From JBDREA01 sp043820265 (GTDB lineage Archaea > Altiarchaeota > Altiarchaeia > IMC4 > JBDREA01): a stretch of 17,659 nt of DNA. The DNA lies in NCBI GenBank assembly GCA_043820265.1, contig JBDREA010000093.1:1-17659 (forward strand), read 5' to 3'. This document shows, in pieces, positions 7,679-14,716 of this stretch (positions within the stretch are counted from its first letter, which is position 1; every line of letters begins with the position of its first letter). The notes beneath the pieces were generated by a model. That model saw only the letters and a list, made by a program, of their open reading frames with translations, was not told where the DNA came from and ran no database searches. The position numbers and the translations under genes were made by a program.

Positions 7679-8008
7679 ATGGATAAGAGGAAAGAGCAAC
7701 GCATCGTTTTTGTTTCGTTCTTCCTATTGTACACCTTCTTTCTTGTCGCATCTGTTTCTCTTTATTCGGCTTTCTACAGTGTCGCCGGATTGTTTGTCGG
7801 CTCAACTGAATCAACGATCACAGATGTTCCGACAGAAACTTTGAGGATCGAACCTCCTCCTACGACTATTCTCTCAGAAGATTCTGTTATTGACGAATCT
7901 GTGTTTATGGAAGAATGCTGTGGATGCTTGATGGAAGCTGAAAGCTACGATAAGTGTCTCAAAAAAGATTTCCAAGAAGATTGCGAATGTAAAACCTTAA
8001 ATGACTAA
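7679..8008 (+). CDS. Small single-pass membrane protein with C-terminal Cys cluster
   Basis: A 109-residue protein of unknown function. A basic N-terminus (MDKRKEQR) is followed by a hydrophobic segment at about 9-40, which could be one long or two short membrane helices or a signal anchor. Next comes a Thr/Pro-rich linker (about 42-66) and a C-terminal tail with six cysteines (80, 81, 83, 93, 102, 104) mixed with acidic residues. The Cys spacing (CCGC, then C-x8-CEC) could fold as a small disulfide knot outside the cell or bind metal. The gene has its own strong TATA box. Its stop codon overlaps by four bases that of the convergent response regulator. The linker and Cys-rich style echo the surface proteins elsewhere in the window. 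Confidence 0.65.
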   Translation: MDKRKEQRIVFVSFFLLYTFFLVASVSLYSAFYSVAGLFVGSTESTITDVPTETLRIEPPPTTILSEDSVIDESVFMEECCGCLMEAESYDKCLKKDFQEDCECKTLND

Positions 8009-8394
8009 TCTTCCAGTGCCCTTTTTACCCTAAAAACCAGGTCTTCGATGTCGTAAGGTTTCTCGATATAATCCAAGACTTTTACGTTGTCGTAGTCGGG
8101 GACAAACCCGTGCTGTCTTTGGAAGTCCGATTCGTCTCTGAACTTTACTGCAGTCAGATAGATGACTTTTGGACTTAATCCCTTTGCACTTATCTCGTCT
8201 AAGATTTCCTTGGGTTTCAATCCTGGCATTATGACATCCATCAAGACAAGGTCAGCGGGTTGTTTTTCGAGTTTGGCTATCGCGTCTCTGCCGGTCAAGG
8301 CGGTGTCTATCTCGTATCCCTCTCCAATTAGTGCTTCCTTTGCCACTCTTGCCAAATGCGGTTCGTCGTCCACAATCAAAATTCTTTCAGCCAT
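8005..8394 (-). CDS. Stand-alone response regulator receiver domain (CheY-like)
   Basis: A 129-residue protein made only of a receiver domain. The acidic pocket is Asp9-Asp10 (ILIVDDEP), the phosphoacceptor is Asp53 (LVLMDVIMPG), the switch Thr is Thr81 (YLTAV) and the conserved Lys is Lys112 (IEKPYD). There is a short insertion around residues 85-105 (RDESDFQRQHGF) before the alpha4-beta5 region. No DNA-binding or output domain is attached, so it presumably acts by protein contact, as is common in archaea. It starts 7 bases after the histidine kinase stop codon and is the likely partner. Confidence 0.95.
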   Translation of the reverse strand: MAERILIVDDEPHLARVAKEALIGEGYEIDTALTGRDAIAKLEKQPADLVLMDVIMPGLKPKEILDEISAKGLSPKVIYLTAVKFRDESDFQRQHGFVPDYDNVKVLDYIEKPYDIEDLVFRVKRALED

Positions 8395-8401
8395 TTTTTG
8401 T

Positions 8402-9505
8402 TTAACCTTTTGTGTATTTCGGGATTAAAAAATAAAAGGTGGAGCCTTTTCTCAGTTCACTTTCCACTAATATGCGTCCTTTGTGGTTTTCAGCGATTTT
8501 TTTACATATCGCTAAACCCAGTCCCGTCCCCCCGTATTTCCTGCTTAGAATGGCTTCAACCTGGAAGAATCGTTCAAATATCTTCTCTTTCATGTTGGCT
8601 GGGATTCCCAAGCCGTTGTCTCTCACAAAAAAGGAAACATCGTCTCCTTTGTTTTTAACACCTACTCTGGTGTAATCTCCTTTTCCACTTGTGAATTTAA
8701 TCGCATTGTTTGCGAGATTATTTAAAAGGCGGCTCAAAGCTTCCTTATCGCCGTAGACTTGGGATGTGGATGAATCAATATCAACCTCGATTCGAACGTT
8801 ATTCTGTTTTGCATAAGGCTTCAGGTCATGTACGACCTGTTCAACAATATCTGCGGGATTGATTGGTTCCTTTTTATAGATCTCTTTTCCTGCTTCAAGC
8901 CTGCTCAATTCAAGCAGTTCTTCGATCATTTTTTTCAGGTAGTTGGAATCCTCCAAGATGATGTTGATATCCTCCATCTCGTCTTCTTGTAGTCGAGTTC
9001 CAAGTTTTCTTTTTAAAACCTGCGTGAGTCCGATTATGGATGTGAGAGGCGTTTTCAGCTCGTGAGAGGTCATGGCCAGAAAATCATCCTTCAGTCTATC
9101 AACCTCCATAAGTTCTTCATATGCCTTCTCGAGCTCTCCTCTGCGGTGTCTGATTTCAGCGCGCATCGAATCAAGGGCCGATGCAAGCTCCCCCAACTCA
9201 TCGCTCCTCTCGGATTTGATTTCTGAGTCGATATCACCTGAAGCTATTTTTCTCGTGCTTTCAACAAGCTTATCTATTGGATTTGTAATGTCTCTTGTGA
9301 GAACGAAAGCGGCAACCATGCTGAAAAAACCCATGAATAATCCGACTGCTAAAATCGATATTTCTAAGTGTTCCTCAATTTCTCCTGATTGGATTGGTCT
9401 GCTATAGGAATAGGCCACATATCCAACAACAATAATAGAGATGAGCGAGATGAATAGAAAGTAAAAGATCAATCTATAGCTTAACCTGTCAGATAAGACT
9501 ATCAT
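8402..9505 (-). CDS. Membrane sensor histidine kinase (HAMP-HisKA-HATPase)
   Basis: A 367-residue kinase. Two membrane helices (about 11-33 and 47-70) are joined by a loop of only about 13 residues, so there is no real extracytoplasmic sensor domain. A HAMP domain (about 70-121) and a short coiled linker lead to the HisKA helix with His148 in TSHELKTPL. The ATPase domain has the N-box NNLANNAIKF (262-271), G1 box DNGLGIP (296-302), F-box region and G2 box GGTGLGLAI (325-333). It should autophosphorylate on His148 and pass phosphate to the adjacent receiver. Its ATG overlaps the nitroreductase stop as ATGA, implying translational coupling. Sensing probably occurs in the membrane, through HAMP or via a partner. 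Confidence 0.95.
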   Translation of the reverse strand: MIVLSDRLSYRLIFYFLFISLISIIVVGYVAYSYSRPIQSGEIEEHLEISILAVGLFMGFFSMVAAFVLTRDITNPIDKLVESTRKIASGDIDSEIKSERSDELGELASALDSMRAEIRHRRGELEKAYEELMEVDRLKDDFLAMTSHELKTPLTSIIGLTQVLKRKLGTRLQEDEMEDINIILEDSNYLKKMIEELLELSRLEAGKEIYKKEPINPADIVEQVVHDLKPYAKQNNVRIEVDIDSSTSQVYGDKEALSRLLNNLANNAIKFTSGKGDYTRVGVKNKGDDVSFFVRDNGLGIPANMKEKIFERFFQVEAILSRKYGGTGLGLAICKKIAENHKGRILVESELRKGSTFYFLIPKYTKG

Positions 9506-10014
9506 TTTTGTTTATGACTAGAAGCTACCAAAATCTCATCAAGGGACTTCCTCTCTGATGATCCATCTTCATTTGTTGGGTAGCCGACTAGGATGACGGC
9601 CATAAGTTCCAAATTCTCTTTTACTCCAAGCACCTTTTCTGCCTTCTCTCTTTGATTGAGTATCTCTCCCTGCCAGACGGCTCCAAGCCCCAGCGCGTGG
9701 GCGGCCAGAAGCATGTTTTGGATGCAGGCACCGGTTGCCTGAACATCCTTGGTCCTGTCGTATGACTCTTTTTTATCCAGAAATACTGCGATGATATTGT
9801 TGGCAGAAAGGAACGCATCGGAATATTTGGTGCATGTTGCGAGTTTTTCCTTTTTTGATTCGTCTACTATCATGAACTTCCAGGGCTGGTTGTTCAGCCC
9901 AGATGGTGCCCATCTTCCCGCATCCAGTATCTTTTCAATATCTTCGGAAGAAACATTCTCTTTCGTGAAAGAACGCACGCTCCTTCTTTTCTTAATGGCT
10001 TCAAACACGTCCAT
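9502..10014 (-). CDS. Nitroreductase-family FMN oxidoreductase
   Basis: A 170-residue flavoprotein of the nitroreductase superfamily. The FMN phosphate motif KKRRSVRSF (8-16), the APSGLNNQPWKFMIV stretch (36-50), and the GACIQNMLLAAHALGLGAVW core (93-112) with VILVGYP (about 140-146) are all typical. The size matches short archaeal/clostridial members that form dimers and use NAD(P)H to reduce quinones, nitro compounds or, in some family members, flavins. The natural substrate cannot be read from sequence. It lies 8 bases after the upstream gene and overlaps the histidine kinase start by four bases, so it may supply or respond to the redox signal of that two-component pair; this is an inference. 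Confidence 0.92.
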   Translation of the reverse strand: MDVFEAIKKRRSVRSFTKENVSSEDIEKILDAGRWAPSGLNNQPWKFMIVDESKKEKLATCTKYSDAFLSANNIIAVFLDKKESYDRTKDVQATGACIQNMLLAAHALGLGAVWQGEILNQREKAEKVLGVKENLELMAVILVGYPTNEDGSSERKSLDEILVASSHKQK

Positions 10015-10022
10015 AATAAGTA

Positions 10023-10556
10023 TTATTTTTTGCCGGGTTTAACTGGTTCTTCGTCAAGGATTTTTTCCATGTCGTCTAAGCTAGAAATTGATTCTGGATC
10101 ATTTAATGGTTCTTCTTTTTCGAGGATAACTTCTTGTCCTACCCCCCTTCCAACCGTAGGTCCTTTGGATTCGCTACCATTCCACTCAGGGAAGAATTCC
10201 TCCATCAAATCCAATAGATCCAATATTTTTTCGTGGACTTGACTCCACTTCTCCCTTATCGCAACGTCGTCTTCGGGCCTGTAACCGGAGTGGTGGAACT
10301 GGGCTTTTGGTTCGTATTTTACGTAGAATTTTTTTATGAACTTTTTCAAATCAACTACGAATTCGTCAACCAATTGCGGAGAAACAGGTTTCTTGAAAAC
10401 TCGATAAGTCATAAAAATACTATCCTTTCCGAGAATGGATCTCTCAAGAAGAATCGCTTTATGGCCAAAATCCGTATCCTTGCATTTGACCACCTTAATC
10501 CCCCTATCCTCAGTGGAATTAACAAATTTTTCGAGCGAGCCAGCGTAACTAGTCAT
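10023..10556 (-). CDS. Conserved-looking cytosolic protein of unknown function with acidic tail
   Basis: I do not recognise this protein. From the ATG at 10554-10556 it is 177 residues; a GTG four codons earlier is possible but would overlap leuD. There is no signal or membrane segment. The N-terminal 85 residues look alpha/beta (GIKVVKCKDTDFGHKAILLE, then SIFMTYRVF), followed by a helical section (VDEFVVDLKKFIKKF and VHEKILDLLDLMEEFF). The last 50 residues are low-complexity and acidic with Pro and Gly, probably disordered. The start lies one base after the leuD stop and the nitroreductase follows 8 bases later, so it belongs to the leu-nitroreductase-kinase transcript. The context gives no firm role. 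Confidence 0.75.
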   Translation of the reverse strand: MTSYAGSLEKFVNSTEDRGIKVVKCKDTDFGHKAILLERSILGKDSIFMTYRVFKKPVSPQLVDEFVVDLKKFIKKFYVKYEPKAQFHHSGYRPEDDVAIREKWSQVHEKILDLLDLMEEFFPEWNGSESKGPTVGRGVGQEVILEKEEPLNDPESISSLDDMEKILDEEPVKPGKK

Positions 10557-10557
10557 A

Positions 10558-11061
10558 TCAACCACCACCCTTCAATTTGTTTTTTGTATAAGCTACAAGG
10601 CCTCCCTCACCCATTATTTTTATGAGGAATTCGGGTTGCGGTAAAAATTTATGTTTTTTCCCTGAGCTTAAGTTTTTAATGGTTCCGGCAGAAAAATCCA
10701 CTTCGATATTATCTTCTTCACCCAAATCCAAATCGCATTCAACGAGGGGCAATCCGATGTTTATGCTGTTTCTGAAAAAAATCCGGGCAAAGCTCTTGGC
10801 TATCACTGCGGAAATTCCTGCTCCAAGGAGGGCCCTTGGCGCGTGTTCCCTGCTTGAGCCGCAGCCGAAATTTTCGCCTGCAACGATAATGTCCCCTTTT
10901 TGGACTTTCTCTTTGAAACCTGTGCGGGCGTATTCGAACGCATGCCTGCCCAACTCAACACTATCTCCTGTGACGAGGAATTCAGCCGGGATAATCTGGT
11001 CAGTATCCACGTTGTCGCCGAAGATCCAAGTTTTCCCCGAGATTGTTTTTTCAGTCGTCAT
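10558..11061 (-). CDS. leuD: 3-isopropylmalate dehydratase/homoaconitase-type small subunit
   Basis: A 167-residue swivel-domain subunit of the aconitase superfamily, archaeal short type. Motifs are FGDNVDTDQIIPAEFL (14-29), GENFGCGSSREHAPRALLG (62-80) and AKSFARIFFRNSINIGLP (88-105), which form the substrate-binding side. With the large subunit it isomerises 2-isopropylmalate to 3-isopropylmalate in leucine synthesis. Close relatives act on homocitrate-type or citramalate-derived acids, and the loop after IIPA (EFLVTGDS) that sets specificity cannot be interpreted with certainty here. GAGG at 11068-11071 gives a Shine-Dalgarno site with 6-base spacing. Unusually, it is separated from leuC by two unrelated genes totalling about 2.3 kb. 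Confidence 0.93.
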   Translation of the reverse strand: MTTEKTISGKTWIFGDNVDTDQIIPAEFLVTGDSVELGRHAFEYARTGFKEKVQKGDIIVAGENFGCGSSREHAPRALLGAGISAVIAKSFARIFFRNSINIGLPLVECDLDLGEEDNIEVDFSAGTIKNLSSGKKHKFLPQPEFLIKIMGEGGLVAYTKNKLKGGG

Positions 11062-11067
11062 TGGTTT

Positions 11068-11071
11068 CCTC
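11068..11071 (-). promoter_or_regulatory. Shine-Dalgarno site of leuD
   Basis: GAGG on the minus strand, six bases before the leuD ATG. It supports internal translation initiation of leuD in a polycistronic message and contrasts with the several leaderless-looking genes in this window. Confidence 0.55.
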
Positions 11072-11095
11072 TAAGATATTCATTTGACTATTCAG

Positions 11096-11887
11096 TTAAA
11101 ACCTTATTGCCTTTCTTATAACAAACCAATAGAAGAAAACATACACCAAAGCTATTATGTATGATATAAGCGTGCCCCAGTAAACGCCGACTACTGGATA
11201 CGTATATGAAACCGATAAACTGTAAAAGAGGATTGAAAACATCGAGAGGGGTTCGTTTTTTATTATGGCTTCAACATGCTCCTTTGAGTATGAATAGTGG
11301 ATGATGACTATCAATGGCATCAGGGTCACAGGGAAGCTTGAGAATAATCCCGACCATTGGGGGCCTATGAACTCTGCTGACTCTGTGACTGCGACCACAA
11401 CCAGGGCCGCAAATAATGCCCGAGCTTCGATTAAGTGGGCGGTCAAACGTTTAGGGTGATGTATGTCTTCGGTCCTGATTTTTCGAAATATATAAGTAAC
11501 TGTAAGGATTGAGGCTGAAAGGATTATGGTTCCGCCCAAATGATTGCCTAAAGGAAGCTTTGAAAGGATAAAGGCAGAAAATAAAAAAGCAACTAAACCA
11601 AAAAACACACATTGTGGGAGCTCCCTCCTTCCACCTTGTTTTAGACCCATATTGTAGGCCCACAGAAAAACGCATACACAGGCGATCCCTGAGAGGTTCC
11701 AAACCGCTGCTGTGGCAGCGAATTCTGGGCCGTTTTCCAATCCAAAAAAGAAGAGTGTGACTGCGGAGCCCAAAGGTATCCCGACCAAGACGCCCGCAAG
11801 CTTAGTGGAGATCCTCTCGGCGATGTATGCGAGGCCAACAACCATCGCGACGGTTATGAAAGCCTTAAGGGCTATTAGATAAATCAT
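11096..11887 (-). CDS. Polytopic membrane protein with internal duplication, unknown function
   Basis: A 263-residue protein with about eight membrane helices and no signal peptide. The two halves look related: about 9-80 and 157-230 each have a helix, then a G-x5-P element (LAGVLVGIPLGSAVTLFFF and WSGLFSSFPVTLMPLIVII), then an amphipathic segment with acidic residues and another helix. A cytosolic loop with charged residues (about 136-153) separates them. Inverted or tandem two-fold repeats of this size are common in small transporters, and the layout recalls DUF3147-like proteins, but I cannot name the family. It lies 12 bases after the FG-GAP gene and 34 bases before leuD, so it is probably co-expressed with them. 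Confidence 0.8.
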   Translation of the reverse strand: MIYLIALKAFITVAMVVGLAYIAERISTKLAGVLVGIPLGSAVTLFFFGLENGPEFAATAAVWNLSGIACVCVFLWAYNMGLKQGGRRELPQCVFFGLVAFLFSAFILSKLPLGNHLGGTIILSASILTVTYIFRKIRTEDIHHPKRLTAHLIEARALFAALVVVAVTESAEFIGPQWSGLFSSFPVTLMPLIVIIHYSYSKEHVEAIIKNEPLSMFSILFYSLSVSYTYPVVGVYWGTLISYIIALVYVFFYWFVIRKAIRF

Positions 11888-11899
11888 TTAGCTGACTCC

Positions 11900-13339
11900 C
11901 TAAGGAATTAGGCTAAGCGATAAAAGATTCCAACCGTCTTGAAGCATGGTGCATCCTGGTTGAATGCACACTGTCGATGTTGTTGAACTGGAAGTAGAAG
12001 TAGTGGATGTTGAAGTTGTAGAAGTTGATGTGGTAGATGATGTTGGACTTGTAGTAGAGCTCGTAGTTGAGGTGGTCGAAGTCGTAGAGGATGTCGTCGT
12101 TGCCCCGTCGATACCGTAGACGATGTTGTCTAGTGCAACGCATAGGTCATCTACACTATCGTTGGTTAAGTTGGCGATCCCGATAAATCTTATCTCGCTC
12201 GGGAAATCAAGACTCCAGATAGGCTCACCAGCAGAGCTAAAGGTGCAAAGGGCATTATTCACTCCAAATTTAGCTGTGCCTACCGCGACGTCGTCGACGC
12301 CGTCCCCTGTGAAGTCTCCGGCTGGAAGGGAACTCACCGTCTTACCCGCACAGCTTTGGTTCCAAAGACCTATGCCAGTCGAGCCGTTTAGCACCCAGAC
12401 TTCCCCAGTCGATGTTCCAATGGCCACCTCTGGGCGTGTGTCATTTGTCGTTTCGACGACGAGGATCCTAGCTGGTGATTGAATGGAATCGTTAACCCAA
12501 AGATAAGAATAATTGTATAGGTCATTATCGTCGTAAATACCCTGATAACTATGGAAGGCGACTACTCCAAATTGGGAAAATGTCACGAGGAGACCTTCGT
12601 CTAATCCATCCTCATCGAGGTCTGCTGCTTCTAAATGCTCCTGGTTATTGCCCTGAAAATACGAGTACAGCTGGCCGCTAGAATTGAAAAATGAGATATA
12701 ATCCAAGGGCAAGCCGATATACTCGAGGATTGCGATGACTTCGAATCCGGTCATGTTGTCCGCGTCTGCGACTATGCTTTCCTCGACTGTATAGGATCCC
12801 ACATCGGTCGTCCAGACTTGATTTAGATTCTGACCGTCGTAGAGCGAGAGATTGGTTGAATGGCCTAAATAGAAATCCATGAAGCCGTCCTCGTTGACAT
12901 CATAATATGAGATGCTATGGGCAGTTCCTCCCGTCCCCAGAGCCCACAGAGCAGAGCCGTTTCTTCCATCTAAAAAAACTATGTTGTCGGTCCCACCCGT
13001 ACTCGACACTGCGTACAATACGTCATTGTCTGTATCGTTATCTGAATCTACCACCACCAGGCCTTCAGCAGTGAATCCATCAGAGAAGCTGATGTTTTCG
13101 CGCTGGATGCTCCAAAGCAACGAGCCATAGCTTGAGATGGCATAGATAAATCCGGTCGTCTCTCCATAATCATGGGCCGCAAATACGCAGTCTTCTCGTC
13201 CGTCGCCGTCGAGGTCACCCACGGCAATCGCCTCCGGCTCGGCTAGAATGGTGTAGTTCCAGAGGACGGTCTGTGCTTCGACTGTTAGGGAGAGGCTCAG
13301 AAGAAAGAAGACAATCCATGAAACTGACCTTAAATCCAT
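11900..13339 (-). CDS. Secreted FG-GAP/VCBS beta-propeller protein with Thr/Ser stalk
   Basis: A 479-residue exported protein starting at the ATG at 13337-13339. An upstream TTG in the same frame would put extra residues before the signal peptide, so I reject it. The signal peptide (MDLRSVSWIVFFLLSLSLTVEAQ) is followed by about seven or eight FG-GAP/VCBS-like blades with Ca-binding loops such as GDLDGDGREDC, YDVNEDGFMDF, ADLDEDGLDE, GDFTGDGVDD and ANLTNDSVDD. A stalk of about 43 residues, almost only Thr and Ser, follows, then CIQPGCTMLQDGWNLLSLSLIP. There are 14 N-x-S/T sequons, so the propeller is probably heavily N-glycosylated, and the stalk could be O-glycosylated. A surface binding or adhesion role is likely. 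The end resembles the first residues of a GWN-type domain cut short. It lies between leuC and leuD. Confidence 0.88.
   Translation of the reverse strand: MDLRSVSWIVFFLLSLSLTVEAQTVLWNYTILAEPEAIAVGDLDGDGREDCVFAAHDYGETTGFIYAISSYGSLLWSIQRENISFSDGFTAEGLVVVDSDNDTDNDVLYAVSSTGGTDNIVFLDGRNGSALWALGTGGTAHSISYYDVNEDGFMDFYLGHSTNLSLYDGQNLNQVWTTDVGSYTVEESIVADADNMTGFEVIAILEYIGLPLDYISFFNSSGQLYSYFQGNNQEHLEAADLDEDGLDEGLLVTFSQFGVVAFHSYQGIYDDNDLYNYSYLWVNDSIQSPARILVVETTNDTRPEVAIGTSTGEVWVLNGSTGIGLWNQSCAGKTVSSLPAGDFTGDGVDDVAVGTAKFGVNNALCTFSSAGEPIWSLDFPSEIRFIGIANLTNDSVDDLCVALDNIVYGIDGATTTSSTTSTTSTTSSTTSPTSSTTSTSTTSTSTTSTSSSTTSTVCIQPGCTMLQDGWNLLSLSLIP
11972..12100 (-). repeat. Low-complexity Thr/Ser-coding tract (stalk)
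   Basis: About 43 consecutive codons, nearly all ACx, TCx or AGx, in units such as TTST and STTSTSTTS. The DNA is an imperfect short-period repeat that can expand or contract by slippage without frameshift when units are multiples of three. It links the propeller to the short C-terminal Cys-containing tail. Confidence 0.85.
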
Positions 13340-13386
13340 TTCTCCATTCTTTTTTAAAGTTGCGGATGCAAACAGAATGAAAATAC

Positions 13387-14634
13387 TCAATCGTTTGGAT
13401 CTGTTATCCTACCCTTTATCGCAGAAGCTGCAACTACTGCCGGATTAGAAAGATAAACCTTGGATTCCTTGTGACCCATTCTCCCGACGAAGTTCCTATT
13501 GGTGGTTGAGATGCAGACCTCATCTTTGGCTAATACGCCCATGTAGCCTCCGAGACAGGCTCCGCAGGTGGGACCGCTGATAAATCCTCCGGCTTTGATG
13601 AATACATCGAAAAGCCCCTCTTTCATCGCCTGTTGGTACACCTCCGTCGAGGCAGGCACCACGATTAAGCGCACGCTTTCTTTGACTTTTTTGCCTTTGA
13701 GGATTTCTGCTGCAACTCTTAGGTCTTCGATTCTTCCGTTCGTGCAGCTTCCAAGATAGGCCTGGTCGATCTCAATAGATGACAACTCTGAGGCCGGTTT
13801 CGTGTTTTCGGGGAGGAACGGCTCAGATACGGTGCATGGGATGTCTTTCGCATCATAACTTTTTTCTTCGCAGTACTGGGCATCCTTATCTGCCTCAACT
13901 TTTTTGTAGGAGCCCTTAATTCTTCCCTTAAGATATTGATCCACTTTTTTATCTGAGGGTGTAATCCCAAATTTCCCCCCTGCTTCAATAGTCATATTCG
14001 ATATCGAGATCCTGCCTGCGAGACTCAGCGAATCGATGGTGCTTCCGTAATACTCCATGCTTTTATAGAGGGCGCCGTCTACTCCGATGTCGCCGATGAT
14101 GTGGAGGATGACGTCTTTTCCCATAACGTAATTCCCGAGTTTCCCCTCGATTGTGAACTTGATAGTCTCAGGTACCTTGAACCACATCACACCAGATGCC
14201 ATGGCGCAGGCTGCTTCAGTGGAACCTACTCCGGTCGACGCGCACCCCAGGGCCCCGTAGCTGCAGGTGTGGCTGTCGGCGCCGATGATGAGTCTCCCAG
14301 GAGCTGCGAACCCTTTTTCGATCATGACCTGATGGCAGATGCCTCCCCTGCCCACCTCAAAGTAGTGTGGAAGTTTGTGTTTTTGCGCGAACTCTTTCAT
14401 CACCTTTGCCTGCTCTGCGCTCGCAACGTCCTTTGCGGGGACGTAGTGGTCCTGGATCAGAACACTAATGTTTGGGTTAGGGGGGGCACCGAGTTCATCG
14501 AAGACGTCGAACGCAGGCGGACCCGTGATGTCGTTGACCATTACATAATCAACCTTCGCCTCAACGATGTCGCCGGGGGAAACCTCCTTCAAACCAGCCT
14601 TTAAGGCAAGAATCTTTTCAGCTATAGTTGCCAT
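13387..14634 (-). CDS. leuC: 3-isopropylmalate dehydratase/homoaconitase-type large subunit
   Basis: A 415-residue Fe-S hydro-lyase large subunit, the usual length of the archaeal type. The [4Fe-4S] ligands are Cys297 (GSCTNGR), Cys357 and Cys360 (GPTCGACLGG). Other marks are DHYVP (62-66), GRGGICHQVM (95-104), IGADSHTCSYGALG (117-130), STGVGSTE (133-140), and TTNRNFVGRMGHKESKVYLSNP (377-398). With LeuD it catalyses isomerisation of 2-isopropylmalate; homoaconitate or related acids remain possible since specificity is mainly set by the small subunit. No leuA or leuB is in the window. It is the first gene of the eight-gene minus-strand run. A TATA-like TTTTTTA at 14661-14668 lies about 30 bases upstream. 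Confidence 0.95.
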   Translation of the reverse strand: MATIAEKILALKAGLKEVSPGDIVEAKVDYVMVNDITGPPAFDVFDELGAPPNPNISVLIQDHYVPAKDVASAEQAKVMKEFAQKHKLPHYFEVGRGGICHQVMIEKGFAAPGRLIIGADSHTCSYGALGCASTGVGSTEAACAMASGVMWFKVPETIKFTIEGKLGNYVMGKDVILHIIGDIGVDGALYKSMEYYGSTIDSLSLAGRISISNMTIEAGGKFGITPSDKKVDQYLKGRIKGSYKKVEADKDAQYCEEKSYDAKDIPCTVSEPFLPENTKPASELSSIEIDQAYLGSCTNGRIEDLRVAAEILKGKKVKESVRLIVVPASTEVYQQAMKEGLFDVFIKAGGFISGPTCGACLGGYMGVLAKDEVCISTTNRNFVGRMGHKESKVYLSNPAVVAASAIKGRITDPND

Positions 14635-14660
14635 AATGGGAAGAATATGTGAAGGGGCAA

Positions 14661-14668
14661 TAAAAAAT
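14661..14668 (-). promoter_or_regulatory. Candidate TATA box of leuC and the downstream gene run
   Basis: On the minus strand the A/T-rich TAATTTTTTATT is centred about 30 bases before the leuC ATG, giving a predicted leader of a few bases. It is the only clear A/T element in the 82-base gap between leuC and the gene upstream of it. Confidence 0.4.
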
Positions 14669-14716
14669 TAGGGTTTCCTAGGTTTGATACAGCTATGTGT
14701 TATTGAATCTGGCGAG

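Noticed and set aside
10622..11074. Open frame antisense to leuD
   Set aside because: leuD has intact family motifs across this stretch; the opposite frame has no recognisable features.
11900..11971. Sortase- or PGF-CTERM-type sorting signal at the end of the FG-GAP protein
   Set aside because: There is no PGF or LPxTG motif, no full-length membrane helix and no basic tail after the Thr/Ser stalk.
13340..13390. TTG start overlapping the leuC stop for the FG-GAP protein
   Set aside because: It would place 17 residues before a standard signal peptide; the ATG at 13339 begins the signal peptide directly.
14101..14604. Long open frame antisense to leuC
   Set aside because: It is a shadow of a highly conserved gene on the opposite strand, with no recognisable domain and an unlikely composition.
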